From: a virus
Virus record (IMG/VR): IMGVR_UViG_3300028299_000132
Location: 34,092-98,091 of that record
Reading direction: 5' to 3' (one strand)
DNA length: 64,000 bases
Below the pieces are notes generated by a model. The model saw only the letters and a program-made list of their open reading frames with translations. It ran no database searches and was not told the DNA's origin. The position numbers and the translations under genes are program-made. Shown here in pieces: positions 8,612-17,306 of this stretch (position 1 is the stretch's first letter; each line of letters begins with the position of its first letter).

Positions 8612-8823
8612 ATTTCATCAATATAAAAAATCTTATACTTATATTCATCTTTTGATATGTACCCGTGAACATCTTTCATATCACCATCAATATCAACAAA
8701 TCTTTTGTATGTTATAAATTTAGTACTAATTAATTTATTTAAATTTCTTCTATTAACTGTAATAACCTCACCACTAGGTAATAATAAAATTTCAAATGTT
8801 TTTTCATCAAATCTTAAAACCAT
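8608..8823 (-). CDS. PSGE-family small protein 5
   Basis: 71 residues: FDEKTFEILLLPSGEVITVNRRNLNKLISTKFITYKRFVDIDGDMKDVHGYISKDEYKYKIFYI. First gene of the tandem PSGE array. It follows the DHH phosphoesterase start-to-end in the same direction, with a 36-base gap. Confidence 0.7.
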   Translation of the reverse strand: MVLRFDEKTFEILLLPSGEVITVNRRNLNKLISTKFITYKRFVDIDGDMKDVHGYISKDEYKYKIFYIDEI

Positions 8824-8859
8824 AGTACAAAATTAATGATTTTTTTTTATAAAAAAAAA

Positions 8860-10224
8860 TCAAAGAGTTCTTATTTGATGAACCATCAAAACTTTTTCAT
8901 TCATAACTCTTTGAATTTTTTTTGGTTCTACTGGTCTATCCCACATCATTGATATACGCCATCTGACACCAGATAAATCATCTATTATTTTATTTTTGAA
9001 TAAATCTATCCATTTTAAACCATTTAAATTACCTGATCCTTCAAAAACTCCCATTATATTTGAAAGATTTCCGATACCTGGATGACCACCAACTTTCGTA
9101 AATATTTTTCTGTAATGAAATTCTTGTCTAAAGAAATCTAAAACATGATGTGTATAATCACCAAGATCTTCAACAATATAACCATCTTTCAATCTAGGTA
9201 ATTCTTCTCTTTGGATATTAGCTATCCCATTTGTATCCGCTACTTGTAAAGATGGTCCAAATTGTAACATAATAAAATCAACTCTGTGCCCTCTTAAACC
9301 TTCTGTGTTTCTTAAATCTTGATTAATTATCGCTCTCGCTCTTAACGCATTTGCCCAAGTACCAGCTGGTACATATGCCATTCTACCAATTATTTGATAT
9401 CCATCTTTTTTAATAACTCCACCACCCCACCATTTATCGTAAAATTCTTTTTGATCATTATATACAACTTTTTGTTCCTTTCCTCTAGTTCTTTCTGACA
9501 TTATTCTAATTCTTTCTCTACCATCTGTTATAAAATCTTTTTCTACACCTCTTCTGTCAACATTATTCTCAGGATATAACATTTTGAAATTAAGGAATAT
9601 ATTTATTATAGATAATGATGCGTTGTGAGCTACCTCTATTAGAGTTCTATAATCACCTCTTTTTATTAATTGATTAAACGCGCCCGCGAAAAATAGTTTT
9701 GGTTTATCAAATTGTCTTATATCATTTAAATTAAAATTCAAAATAGTTTCTATATCAACATCATACATTTGATATTTCGCACCATCTACCATATCAATAA
9801 CATCCAATATTACAGAATCAGTTGGTAATCCTAATTGTAAACATATTCCTTCGTACGCACTGCTTGTTTTTGTTTTTATTGAATTTAGACTCTGTTTTTC
9901 TATATCTCCACCCTTTTCAACAAAAGACCCATGATGGTCAATATAAACATCAACTTCATCATTATCTTCTGCATAATCAAGAGCTATGTTTATATAACGA
10001 TCATCTAATTGTATGTTACGCCACCCTTCCTGGTAATTTACCACACCATATCCAACAATTTCGAATCCATGATTTCGTAGATAATCTCTCATAACAATTG
10101 CACTCATAATTCCATCTAGGTCATCGTGCATGAATATCATACATTGTTTCCCTACTTTACCTTTTTCTATCCAATATTCTTCTGAATTTGTTATTGTAGG
10201 AGCTCCTTCAAATAGTTTTCTCAT
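8860..10224 (-). CDS. DHH/DHHA1 family phosphoesterase
   Basis: 454 residues. Residues 30-40 hold HDDLDGI, followed by ALDYAEDNDEVDVYIDHHGSF (about 82-102), which are the metal-binding Asp and DHH motifs of the RecJ/NrnA family. A second domain near 385-400 has KVGGHPGIGNLSN, the GGHxxxxG substrate loop of DHHA1. Known members degrade single-stranded DNA 5'-3' or short oligonucleotides and pAp; which applies here cannot be told from the sequence. It starts MRKLFEGAP, so even this enzyme has an LFE element at the N-terminus, but one shorter than the usual head tag. Its 5' end overlaps the stop of the HNH gene by 17 bases. Confidence 0.85.
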   Translation of the reverse strand: MRKLFEGAPTITNSEEYWIEKGKVGKQCMIFMHDDLDGIMSAIVMRDYLRNHGFEIVGYGVVNYQEGWRNIQLDDRYINIALDYAEDNDEVDVYIDHHGSFVEKGGDIEKQSLNSIKTKTSSAYEGICLQLGLPTDSVILDVIDMVDGAKYQMYDVDIETILNFNLNDIRQFDKPKLFFAGAFNQLIKRGDYRTLIEVAHNASLSIINIFLNFKMLYPENNVDRRGVEKDFITDGRERIRIMSERTRGKEQKVVYNDQKEFYDKWWGGGVIKKDGYQIIGRMAYVPAGTWANALRARAIINQDLRNTEGLRGHRVDFIMLQFGPSLQVADTNGIANIQREELPRLKDGYIVEDLGDYTHHVLDFFRQEFHYRKIFTKVGGHPGIGNLSNIMGVFEGSGNLNGLKWIDLFKNKIIDDLSGVRWRISMMWDRPVEPKKIQRVMNEKVLMVHQIRTL

Positions 10225-11038
10225 TTATATTTATTTTATTTTTTAATTCATTTTCAAAATATTTATCATCTTTTATATATTTACTACAATTTAAATGTCT
10301 TCTCGTGATACATAAATTATTAATGTTTCCAATTGTTATAACGTCTATATTATCCATATATCCTTGATATATGGATGTTTTATGATCTATAGTTGGATAA
10401 TTTTTATCAAATTTGGTATTATTTTTAATATATTTGTTGTCATAATAATCAAACCCATCCCATTTTTCAAATAATTCTTTTTTGTTTTTTCTTGTTTCTC
10501 TATTTACAAGTCTTTTATATATTTCAAATTCTTTTAATTCATCATCTGGTATTTGATTTCCATTTTTTATTCTACTTATTCTTGATTTTTCTACTATTCT
10601 CTCAGATTTTCTAGGGTATTCAACCCCATGATTTTTGATCATTGTTTTTTTACACATATCTTTTATTTTTTCGGATTGGAATACATTCTCAACCCCCCAG
10701 TTTTTAATATTAGTTTTTATTTTTTTATCCTTTACATATTCTAACTGAGATATGTTCTCAACACCAAATTCTTTAATAAGTTTTTTCTTCATGTATTTTT
10801 TAGTACATATCGGACACAAGTATCCATCAATAATTCTTTGATTATAGTGGTCATATCTAATAAATCGTGTATAGTCACATTTATCACATTTTACCTTTAT
10901 ATCAATATGTGAACCTTTTGTTAAATGATCAATTGGGATTTTAATGATATCATTATATTTGATGTTATATCCCAATTCTCTATAATGATTAATATTATGA
11001 TTTATTATTTTAGCATATACTTCCTTTGTAATTATCAT
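10208..11038 (-). CDS. HNH homing endonuclease with N-terminal DNA-contact repeats
   Basis: 276 residues. A zinc-like pair (CDKCDY...CPICTKKYM) at about 50-85 is followed by three repeats of the form KEFGVENISQLEYVKDKKIKT, the same repeat type as in 359-2179. The HNH core is near 220-260: NYPTIDHKTSIYQGYMDN, then NINNLCITRRHLNCSK. The D-H pair, the Asn and the final His are in place, so nicking activity is plausible. It is inserted between genes 11093-11695 and 8860-10224 of the same strand. Confidence 0.8.
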   Translation of the reverse strand: MIITKEVYAKIINHNINHYRELGYNIKYNDIIKIPIDHLTKGSHIDIKVKCDKCDYTRFIRYDHYNQRIIDGYLCPICTKKYMKKKLIKEFGVENISQLEYVKDKKIKTNIKNWGVENVFQSEKIKDMCKKTMIKNHGVEYPRKSERIVEKSRISRIKNGNQIPDDELKEFEIYKRLVNRETRKNKKELFEKWDGFDYYDNKYIKNNTKFDKNYPTIDHKTSIYQGYMDNIDVITIGNINNLCITRRHLNCSKYIKDDKYFENELKNKININEKTI

Positions 11039-11092
11039 TCTTTAATTTTCCTATTTATCTTATATATTAAAAAAATTAAATAAGAAAATTAA

Positions 11093-11695
11093 TCATTTAA
11101 GAATATTTTTCAATGCTAATTTTATTAAACTTTTAAATTTAATTGGTGGGTTGGATATAATAACAAAACTACTATTTCCTTTAACTTTCATATTTGATAT
11201 GTTTTCAGATATCATTTTTTTCTTTATGAAATGATTTATAAGATTTTCAACAAATGGTTTCATATCAAATCCATCTTTAATCTTAACTATATGAAGTTCA
11301 TTATTTTTTTCAACAATAAAATATTTAGATTCCTTATAATGTGGTAGTATGGAGTTTATATCCTTTTGTTTCATTTCATCTGGAAAGAAAACAACTGATT
11401 TGTTTTTATTACCATAATTAGGATCTTTTCTAAAATCTGAATAAATAGATGGTGTTATAATTTTATCTTCATCTATTTTTAAGTTATTTTGTAATTTTAC
11501 ATTCACTGGGTAATGTTCTAATATCTGATCAAATAGATACGCTTTTGTTTTTGAAGAACTACCAATAACAGTATTTACAATATAATTTTCATTATAAATA
11601 TTAACAATAGAGCCTTTGATTTCAAAACCATCATTTTCAACAACAACAGTGTCACCTATTTTTATACCATTTAATTCTGTAATATTCTTACCCAT
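11093..11695 (-). CDS. Hypothetical protein with N-terminal SH3-like domain (200 aa)
   Basis: Residues 8-60 (GIKIGDTVVVENDGFEIKGSIVNIYNENYIVNTVIG) form a typical small beta barrel that starts with the GD.V pattern. The rest is alternating helix and strand with no motif I recognise. It has no head tag. A TATATA element lies about 20 bases before the start (11720-11728), so it is probably transcribed on its own or leads into the HNH gene. Confidence 0.65.
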   Translation of the reverse strand: MGKNITELNGIKIGDTVVVENDGFEIKGSIVNIYNENYIVNTVIGSSSKTKAYLFDQILEHYPVNVKLQNNLKIDEDKIITPSIYSDFRKDPNYGNKNKSVVFFPDEMKQKDINSILPHYKESKYFIVEKNNELHIVKIKDGFDMKPFVENLINHFIKKKMISENISNMKVKGNSSFVIISNPPIKFKSLIKLALKNILK

Positions 11696-11782
11696 TATTT
11701 ATGTTAATTTGTATTATATATAAAAAGAAGAAAGTCAATTTTTGTAAATTGCCTCTCTTCTTTTTATAAATATGAATTATAA

Positions 11783-12376
11783 TTATATTTGTTCTCTTGG
11801 TTGAATTTGTTGTGCTGTTCTTTGTGTTTGTGATTGTTGGCTAAATTGTGGTTTTTGTCCTTGACCTTGTAATCTTTGTGGTTTTTGACCCTGTAGTTGT
11901 GGTTGTCCCTGTAGTTGACCCAATTGTCCTTGTAGTTGTGGTTGTCCTTGTAGTTGTGGTTGTCCCTGTAGTTGACCCAATTGTCCTTGACCTAAATCAA
12001 AATCTTCATCACCTAAATCTAAATCTTGGATTTGTTGGCCACCTAATTGAACTTGTCCTTGACCTTGTACTCCACCTTGTATTAACCCTTGTTTTTCTGG
12101 CATCAATACATCACCTGGAATATTTTCAATATTCAAATATGATGTTGATACATATTTTGCGATTTCTTCCGCGATTTCCATATCTGAATATAATCTCTTA
12201 ATATCCTGTCCACTTTCATCTTTAATTTTTTTAACATACGAGCTAACCAATGAAAAAGGTATGTCAATATTTACTCTTACCTTATAATGGTCATCAAATG
12301 CTATAACTGTTTCGTTTAGCTTGCCACCACGCTTTTTGCCTTGAAATTCACCAAATCTAAATACGCTCTTATTCAT
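11783..12376 (-). CDS. Protein with Gln/Gly/Leu-rich repeat tail
   Basis: 197 residues. The first 95 residues are an ordered domain (YKVRVNIDIPFSLVSSYVKKI...YSDMEIAEEIAKYV). From about 100 it becomes a low-complexity tail of GQLQGQPQLQGQ-type repeats ending in TAQQIQPREQI. The underlying DNA repeats (12-base and 24-base units at about 11880-12000) are near-perfect, so copy number is likely to vary. Tails of this kind are seen on virion proteins as flexible linkers or interaction segments; the role here is unknown. A TATATA box precedes the gene. Confidence 0.7.
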   Translation of the reverse strand: MNKSVFRFGEFQGKKRGGKLNETVIAFDDHYKVRVNIDIPFSLVSSYVKKIKDESGQDIKRLYSDMEIAEEIAKYVSTSYLNIENIPGDVLMPEKQGLIQGGVQGQGQVQLGGQQIQDLDLGDEDFDLGQGQLGQLQGQPQLQGQPQLQGQLGQLQGQPQLQGQKPQRLQGQGQKPQFSQQSQTQRTAQQIQPREQI

Positions 12377-12462
12377 AATATTCTTTTATTTTTTAATTAT
12401 ATATAAAAATATAATTATCATTTTTTTCAATAGTATATAGTAATATTTTTATTCAATTTTTT

Positions 12463-13284
12463 TTATTTTTTACCCCATCTCCAACTCCATATGTTATAAT
12501 GAACAGATACACCCATACTCCATCCAAATCTTGGATTGGCTAAATTATAATCTGTGTTTAATCCAAATCCAACATAAGGGCCAAATGAGAAATTCTTAGG
12601 TTTCAATGGTGTTTTCTCTGGAGCTTTATCTAATATAAATACACCATCCAAATTATTTATTTGGATTTTTGGTGATGGTGATATCGCGTAAACCTCATAT
12701 TTATCATTCAAATTTCTAAATCCATATGTTATATTTATTTTTGTTAGATTTGTTTCAAAAATGGTTGTATCTGGTTTTAATACCCATTTTTTATTTATAA
12801 AATCTGGATAAGCATAAAATCTACTAAAACCAGTTAAATATTGCTCAAATCCTTTATCTTTAAATTTACTTTCAAATTTTAAAGCGTAATTATTTGTATT
12901 ACTATCAATTATAACCAATTCATTGCCAGCGGTTAATCCACCTAAATCACCAGATACTTTTGTATCAATCGCCGCTATCACATCACCTTTTAGATTTTTT
13001 AGTTGATTATATAAATCTTGATTGTATTTTTTTAAATCTTTGATTTCATTTATAACATAATTATCTTTTGATGTTATAAAAGCGTTAAGCTTTCTATTAA
13101 ATTCTTCAAAAAGACTATCTTTTGAAGCGTTCCAATTTTGAGTGTTTTGTTTTTGTTGAAATTCCCATTGTGCTCTCTCTGTTTTTAATGTAGAACATGT
13201 CTGAAATAAAAATACAGACACTATTACTAATGCTATAAAAAATATTATAGGATAGTATTTTTTTATGATAGTTAAAAAGTTCAT
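12463..13284 (-). CDS. Membrane-anchored coiled-coil protein with beta-rich C-terminus
   Basis: 273 residues. Residues 8-30 are a single transmembrane segment, followed by a polar coiled coil (about 31-105) and then a beta-rich region that ends FGPYVGFGLNTDYN...RFGWSMGVSVHYNIW, a pattern of paired amphipathic strands seen in outer-membrane beta-barrel proteins. An inner-membrane anchor plus coiled coil plus an outer-membrane-compatible end suits an envelope-spanning role, such as a spanin-like lysis protein; this is inference. It lies downstream of the fibre-like gene in the same orientation, each with its own TATATA element. Confidence 0.65.
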   Translation of the reverse strand: MNFLTIIKKYYPIIFFIALVIVSVFLFQTCSTLKTERAQWEFQQKQNTQNWNASKDSLFEEFNRKLNAFITSKDNYVINEIKDLKKYNQDLYNQLKNLKGDVIAAIDTKVSGDLGGLTAGNELVIIDSNTNNYALKFESKFKDKGFEQYLTGFSRFYAYPDFINKKWVLKPDTTIFETNLTKINITYGFRNLNDKYEVYAISPSPKIQINNLDGVFILDKAPEKTPLKPKNFSFGPYVGFGLNTDYNLANPRFGWSMGVSVHYNIWSWRWGKK

Positions 13285-13327
13285 AATATTTTTTTTTATT
13301 TATATATAATGAATTAATGGTTCATTT

Positions 13328-15340
13328 TTATTTGTTTGTTGGGGGATTATATGGAAACCATTGTTTATTTTTACCACCACTAGGTGGTGTTCCATTCTTA
13401 TACCAATTCGCTGGTGGTGATATAAAATTTCCAGATACCCAATCACCATCAAAGAAATCACCATAAAAATTTCCATTGTAGAAAGTTCCCCCACTCCATC
13501 CACCATACGCTGTATAATTTCCACCAACTGTTGTTCCAGAGTTAAAGAATGATCCATTATAAAACTTACCATCTAACCAATTCATATATAATTTAGCTGT
13601 AGAATTTTTTATTTTTTCCAATGGTGTACCAAATGACCCATTATTCCAAGTACCACCACTCCAATTTACAATAAATGATGTGGTTATTGTTGAATTGTAT
13701 CTTGGCCCCATATGAATTCCATTAAATACACCGTTCATCCATTTAACCTTTCTAATTATAGAATTATTAACAATTCCATTATTAAATGTTCCATTTTCCC
13801 AATAATTATTATTAAGATATCCACCATTAAATGTACCATTCTCCCATTTATATAGTGCATTCGTGGTATAATATGTCAAACCAGATAATCTATTGTCAAA
13901 TATACCATCATTAAATGTTCCATTTTTCCAATATATTTCAGACAAATATCCACCATTAATTGTGCCACACCACCATGTTGATTTATTTATGGAACCATTA
14001 TAAATAGTCATGCCACTAAGATCACATCCAGTAAAATCACCATTGTTAATTGTTCCACTATAAAAAATTGTATCAAATGTTGGTACAAGTGATACAAACA
14101 CAGAACTCGTTATTGATCTACCAACAACTTTTCCATTATTAAATATACCATTGTACCAGGTAGACGATAAAAAATCTCCATTATTAAATATTCCAGTATA
14201 CCATGTGGAATTTTGAAACATTCCACCATTAAATGTTCCACCACTCCATTCACCATTAAATGTTCCGTCATTGAATGTTCCACCACTCCAATATGATCTT
14301 ATGAAATTTCCATTATTAAATATTCCATTTTCCCATGTTGATCCAGAAAAAGTTCCATTATTAAATATTCCAGTATACCAATACTTATTTATAAATGATC
14401 CAGAATTCCATATTCCATTATTCCAAGATGGTAATCCAAAAAACCCATCATCCCATATCCCATAAATCCATATTACTGAATTATTTATAGAAGATCCACT
14501 GAAATATCCATTATTTATTGTTCCACCAGTAAATATACAATCTGTGAATAGTCCACCATTTATTGTACACGCGGATAACACGCAATCTGTAAAATATCCA
14601 TTGTCTATAGTAGATCCAGATATAAGTTGATTTTTTACATATGTATAACCATATTCATTATTGTTAAAACTGTAATAAAGAGAATAGGATGAATCATTTT
14701 TTGTATTTATAGTTCTATAAAAAGAATCATATTTGTCTGATATATTTATCATTTTAGTTGTTCCACTCAATATAATTGCTTGATAAATGGTTATATCATC
14801 CGCGGTAGATCCAGTTTGTTCATTTAATAGAACATGTTTAAAAACAGCACAATCAATATCACCTTTCAAAAATTCTTGATTATTAACATATATTTTTGTA
14901 ACATAGTGATTATAAATTGATTTATTTCTAAATTTTTCATCAAAATTTCTATTAATTACAAATTGATTTTTATTATTGTTTATATCAATTACTTTATATC
15001 CCTTTACATATGGATGATAATACCAATTTGTACACCCACTTACTTCTATGAGGTTATCTAAAACATATGTTAAATCAGTATAATTCACATTTGTATCACC
15101 CGAAACAGCACAAAAATAAACAATATCACCTATTATTAAATTTGAGTTTACTCTTGTTGTTAATCTCATTTTACCATTATCTTCACCTATAAATGGTAAC
15201 AATTCAACCGCGTTAGCACTTAATAGATATTCAGTTTTTCTATTTTTATTTAATTGAGTATCTATTCTTGATGTTTTATTATTGACACTTTCAGTTGAAG
15301 TGGAATAAGACCCAAAACTTTCTGCGGATGATATAGTCAT
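13328..15340 (-). CDS. Fibre/adhesin-like protein with WxNGxFNxG repeats
   Basis: 670 residues. The first 230 residues are a globular beta-rich domain. From about 235 to 650 runs a long series of short repeats such as W-ENG-IF-NNG-NF, YSGTINNGDF and WSGGTFNGGMF, with Trp/Phe/Gly every 5-10 residues and Ser-Gly-Gly turns. This periodicity fits a right-handed beta-solenoid. No lipoprotein or secretion signal, and no lyase motif is seen. A tail fibre, spike or surface-binding protein is the natural reading. The repeats are also visible in the DNA but are too diverged to be recent duplications. Confidence 0.7.
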   Translation of the reverse strand: MTISSAESFGSYSTSTESVNNKTSRIDTQLNKNRKTEYLLSANAVELLPFIGEDNGKMRLTTRVNSNLIIGDIVYFCAVSGDTNVNYTDLTYVLDNLIEVSGCTNWYYHPYVKGYKVIDINNNKNQFVINRNFDEKFRNKSIYNHYVTKIYVNNQEFLKGDIDCAVFKHVLLNEQTGSTADDITIYQAIILSGTTKMINISDKYDSFYRTINTKNDSSYSLYYSFNNNEYGYTYVKNQLISGSTIDNGYFTDCVLSACTINGGLFTDCIFTGGTINNGYFSGSSINNSVIWIYGIWDDGFFGLPSWNNGIWNSGSFINKYWYTGIFNNGTFSGSTWENGIFNNGNFIRSYWSGGTFNDGTFNGEWSGGTFNGGMFQNSTWYTGIFNNGDFLSSTWYNGIFNNGKVVGRSITSSVFVSLVPTFDTIFYSGTINNGDFTGCDLSGMTIYNGSINKSTWWCGTINGGYLSEIYWKNGTFNDGIFDNRLSGLTYYTTNALYKWENGTFNGGYLNNNYWENGTFNNGIVNNSIIRKVKWMNGVFNGIHMGPRYNSTITTSFIVNWSGGTWNNGSFGTPLEKIKNSTAKLYMNWLDGKFYNGSFFNSGTTVGGNYTAYGGWSGGTFYNGNFYGDFFDGDWVSGNFISPPANWYKNGTPPSGGKNKQWFPYNPPTNK

Positions 15341-15415
15341 TAAACTTTTATTTTTTTAGTATATATAAAAACAAAAACATCTATATATGATATATTAAAA
15401 AAATAAAAGATAATA

Positions 15416-15736
15416 ATGAACGATAAGAAGAAACAAGTTATGGAATTATTAAATTTAGCGTTTGTTGACAACTATGAATTTTTTAGAGATACAATTGATA
15501 AGATAAATCTTTTGTTTAAAAAATATAAAATAGATTACAAATATGATTATAATTCTTTTTGTAGAGAATATATTCAAAAATGTATGATTGTTATTGATGA
15601 GAATCCAGATATAGATATATCTGATAATAAATATTTTTTAGTATATGGTGCGATTGCCGCGAGTATGGTCTATGATAAAGAACAGGAAGACAAAGAAAAA
15701 AATAATAAAAAGAATGAATCTACTGATACCGAGTGA
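15416..15736 (+). CDS. Small helical protein, paralogue of 16838-17170
   Basis: 106 residues, helical and acidic. FVDNYEFFRDTIDKINLLFKKY...YDYNSFCREYIQKCMIVIDEN aligns by eye with EEYEDIIKYKFNIEKIL...ISYNDFCIRIRKNIIEKIDKE in the gene on the other side of the DUF4338-like gene. The shared YN-[SD]-FC element is the best anchor. Function unknown; it opens the rightward transcript that leads to gp32. It overlaps the next gene by 23 bases. Confidence 0.65.
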   Translation: MNDKKKQVMELLNLAFVDNYEFFRDTIDKINLLFKKYKIDYKYDYNSFCREYIQKCMIVIDENPDIDISDNKYFLVYGAIAASMVYDKEQEDKEKNNKKNESTDTE

Positions 15737-16841
15737 AAAAGTTAATGAAATTTTAGAAAAACTAATGAATTTCTATTCTAAAGTTCCAACTATACAAGAC
15801 TATTTTCTAGAGAGAAAAAGAGAAAAAGTAAAAGATATTGATTATGAGAAATTTACAGTTGATTTCTTTAATGATAATACGATTCGACCAAAAGATATGG
15901 ATATATCAGTTGATTTAATTAATTCTACTATATTTAATAATTCTGTTCAAATAATAACATCTCTTCCACTAGAATCACAAATAGGTAGACAGATGACGAT
16001 AGGTGTTAAAGAAAACAACACAAATAAATATCTTGGTTTTATAAGATTATCATCACCTGTTCTGACAGTTAAACCTAGAAATGAATTTTTCGGCCAGACT
16101 GTTACACCAAAAATGGTTAATCGTTATATGATAAACGGAGCGGTTATTGTACCTGTACAACCTTTTGGTTATAATTATCTTGGTGGAAAATTGTTAGCGT
16201 TGGTATGTTGTTCTCGTGATATTATTAATATGTTTAATAAAAAATATGATATGGATCTATGTTTTATGGAAACAACATCATTATATGGTGATATCAAGGG
16301 AGTCTCTCAATATGATGGATTAAAACCATATATAAGATATCATGGTATGACAGAATCTAAATTATTTTTATTTCCAAATGAGGATGTTTATTATGAAATA
16401 AGAGATTATATGAGAAAATTATATGGTGAAGAAAAATGGAATGGTAGTCTAGTGGATCCAAAACCATCTGGTCCTAAAATGAGAGAATATACTAAAGTTA
16501 TTCAAATATTAAAATTTCATTTGAAAGAATATAATAAAGATAAATTGGATGAGTTTAATAAGTTTATAGAAAATTCAATGAGATCAAAAACCAAAAAACG
16601 ATATTATTATTCAATGTTTGGATATGATAATGTTAAAGAATACGTTCTATCTGATGGAAAAATAGATTTAATAAAAAGAGAAAATTTTGATAATTATGAG
16701 TTAGATAATTTAATAAAATGGTGGAAAAATAAATCTCAAAATAGATGGGAAAAATTAAATGAAGAAGGAAAAATCAAAAATGAATTAGAAATATATACTA
16801 CTGAAAATATTGATACAAAAAATCATAATATAATAAGATGA
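15714..16841 (+). CDS. DUF4338 (DruA-like) domain protein
   Basis: 375 residues from the ATG at 15714 (NLLIPSEKVNEIL); the longer frame upstream overlaps the previous gene fully and is rejected. Residues 85-245 carry KYLGFIRLSSPVLTVKPRNEF, VPVQPFGYNYLGGKLLAL, CFMETTSLYGDIKGVSQYDGL and YHGMTESK, the order of conserved blocks I associate with DUF4338, the domain also found in the Druantia defence protein DruA. In phages such proteins occur without other Druantia genes, so a replication or recombination role near gp32 is as likely as defence. Assignment is by pattern only. Confidence 0.5.
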   Translation: MNLLIPSEKVNEILEKLMNFYSKVPTIQDYFLERKREKVKDIDYEKFTVDFFNDNTIRPKDMDISVDLINSTIFNNSVQIITSLPLESQIGRQMTIGVKENNTNKYLGFIRLSSPVLTVKPRNEFFGQTVTPKMVNRYMINGAVIVPVQPFGYNYLGGKLLALVCCSRDIINMFNKKYDMDLCFMETTSLYGDIKGVSQYDGLKPYIRYHGMTESKLFLFPNEDVYYEIRDYMRKLYGEEKWNGSLVDPKPSGPKMREYTKVIQILKFHLKEYNKDKLDEFNKFIENSMRSKTKKRYYYSMFGYDNVKEYVLSDGKIDLIKRENFDNYELDNLIKWWKNKSQNRWEKLNEEGKIKNELEIYTTENIDTKNHNIIR

Positions 16842-17170
16842 GATGTCTAATAGACGAGATGGATCAACACTTTGTTGAAGAATATGAAGATATCATAAAA
16901 TATAAATTTAATATAGAGAAAATATTGGATCAAATGGGATTTGATTCGTTCATCTCATACAATGATTTCTGTATAAGAATAAGAAAAAATATTATAGAAA
17001 AAATAGATAAGGAAAATATAAATAAACTAGACAGTACGATTTTTTCTGGAGTTTTAAACAAAGTTTTAAGAGATAAAATGAGGGAAGATAAAGAATATGA
17101 GAAAAAACTTGTATCATATTTTAATGATTTTGACCTAATAAATACTATAAATAACATAGATAAGAGTTAG
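16838..17170 (+). CDS. Small acidic helical protein upstream of gp32
   Basis: 110 residues; starts with an ATGA overlap on the previous gene, or possibly at MDQHFVEEY seven codons in. Similar in design to 15416-15736 (see there). In T4 the small late co-activator gp33 and the helicase loader gp59 lie directly before gene 32; position and size invite comparison with gp33, but I see no sequence evidence for it. The gene ends in TAG; reading that TAG would add eight residues only. Confidence 0.55.
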   Translation: MRCLIDEMDQHFVEEYEDIIKYKFNIEKILDQMGFDSFISYNDFCIRIRKNIIEKIDKENINKLDSTIFSGVLNKVLRDKMREDKEYEKKLVSYFNDFDLINTINNIDKS

Positions 17171-17266
17171 AAAAATTACTATATATTTTTGTGATTATTT
17201 TAAAACTTTTTTATTTTTTAATAATACAATAACAAGTCAATTCTAAGCTTAAATAGATTTGAATTA

Positions 17267-17285
17267 ATGAAAGCTTACCTTTCAT
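17267..17285 (+). promoter_or_regulatory. Leader hairpin before the gp32 gene
   Basis: Perfect 7-bp stem ATGAAAG / CTTTCAT with loop CTTAC, 21 bases upstream of the gp32 start, in a 136-base untranslated stretch. T4 gp32 represses its own translation by binding a structured leader; this hairpin is a candidate equivalent. The AAGCTT palindrome occurs once before and once within it, which could allow alternative pairing. Confidence 0.4.
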
Positions 17286-17306
17286 CAAAAAACAATTAAA
17301 GTCCTT

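Noticed and set aside
9822-10094. Open frame on the plus strand inside the DHH gene
   Set aside because: Antisense shadow of a gene with clear motifs; no start context and His/Leu-rich nonsense composition.
11880-12000. Regular short DNA repeats as a CRISPR array
   Set aside because: They are in-frame codon repeats of a Gln-rich protein, with no spacers.
11848-12201. Val/Leu-rich plus-strand frame
   Set aside because: Antisense of the Gln-rich repeats of 11783-12376.
13300-13572. 90-residue minus-strand frame at the end of the fibre gene
   Set aside because: Overlaps the fibre gene in another frame; has no coding features of its own.
13700-14560. Spaced repeats in the fibre gene as a CRISPR or direct-repeat array
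   Set aside because: Repeats are protein-level WxNGxFNxG units, diverged in DNA and lacking constant spacing.
15714-16841. Druantia-type defence system
   Set aside because: Only one DruA-like domain is present; no helicase or other Druantia genes are near.
16838-17170. gp33-like late co-activator
   Set aside because: Position and size only; no sequence pattern to support it.
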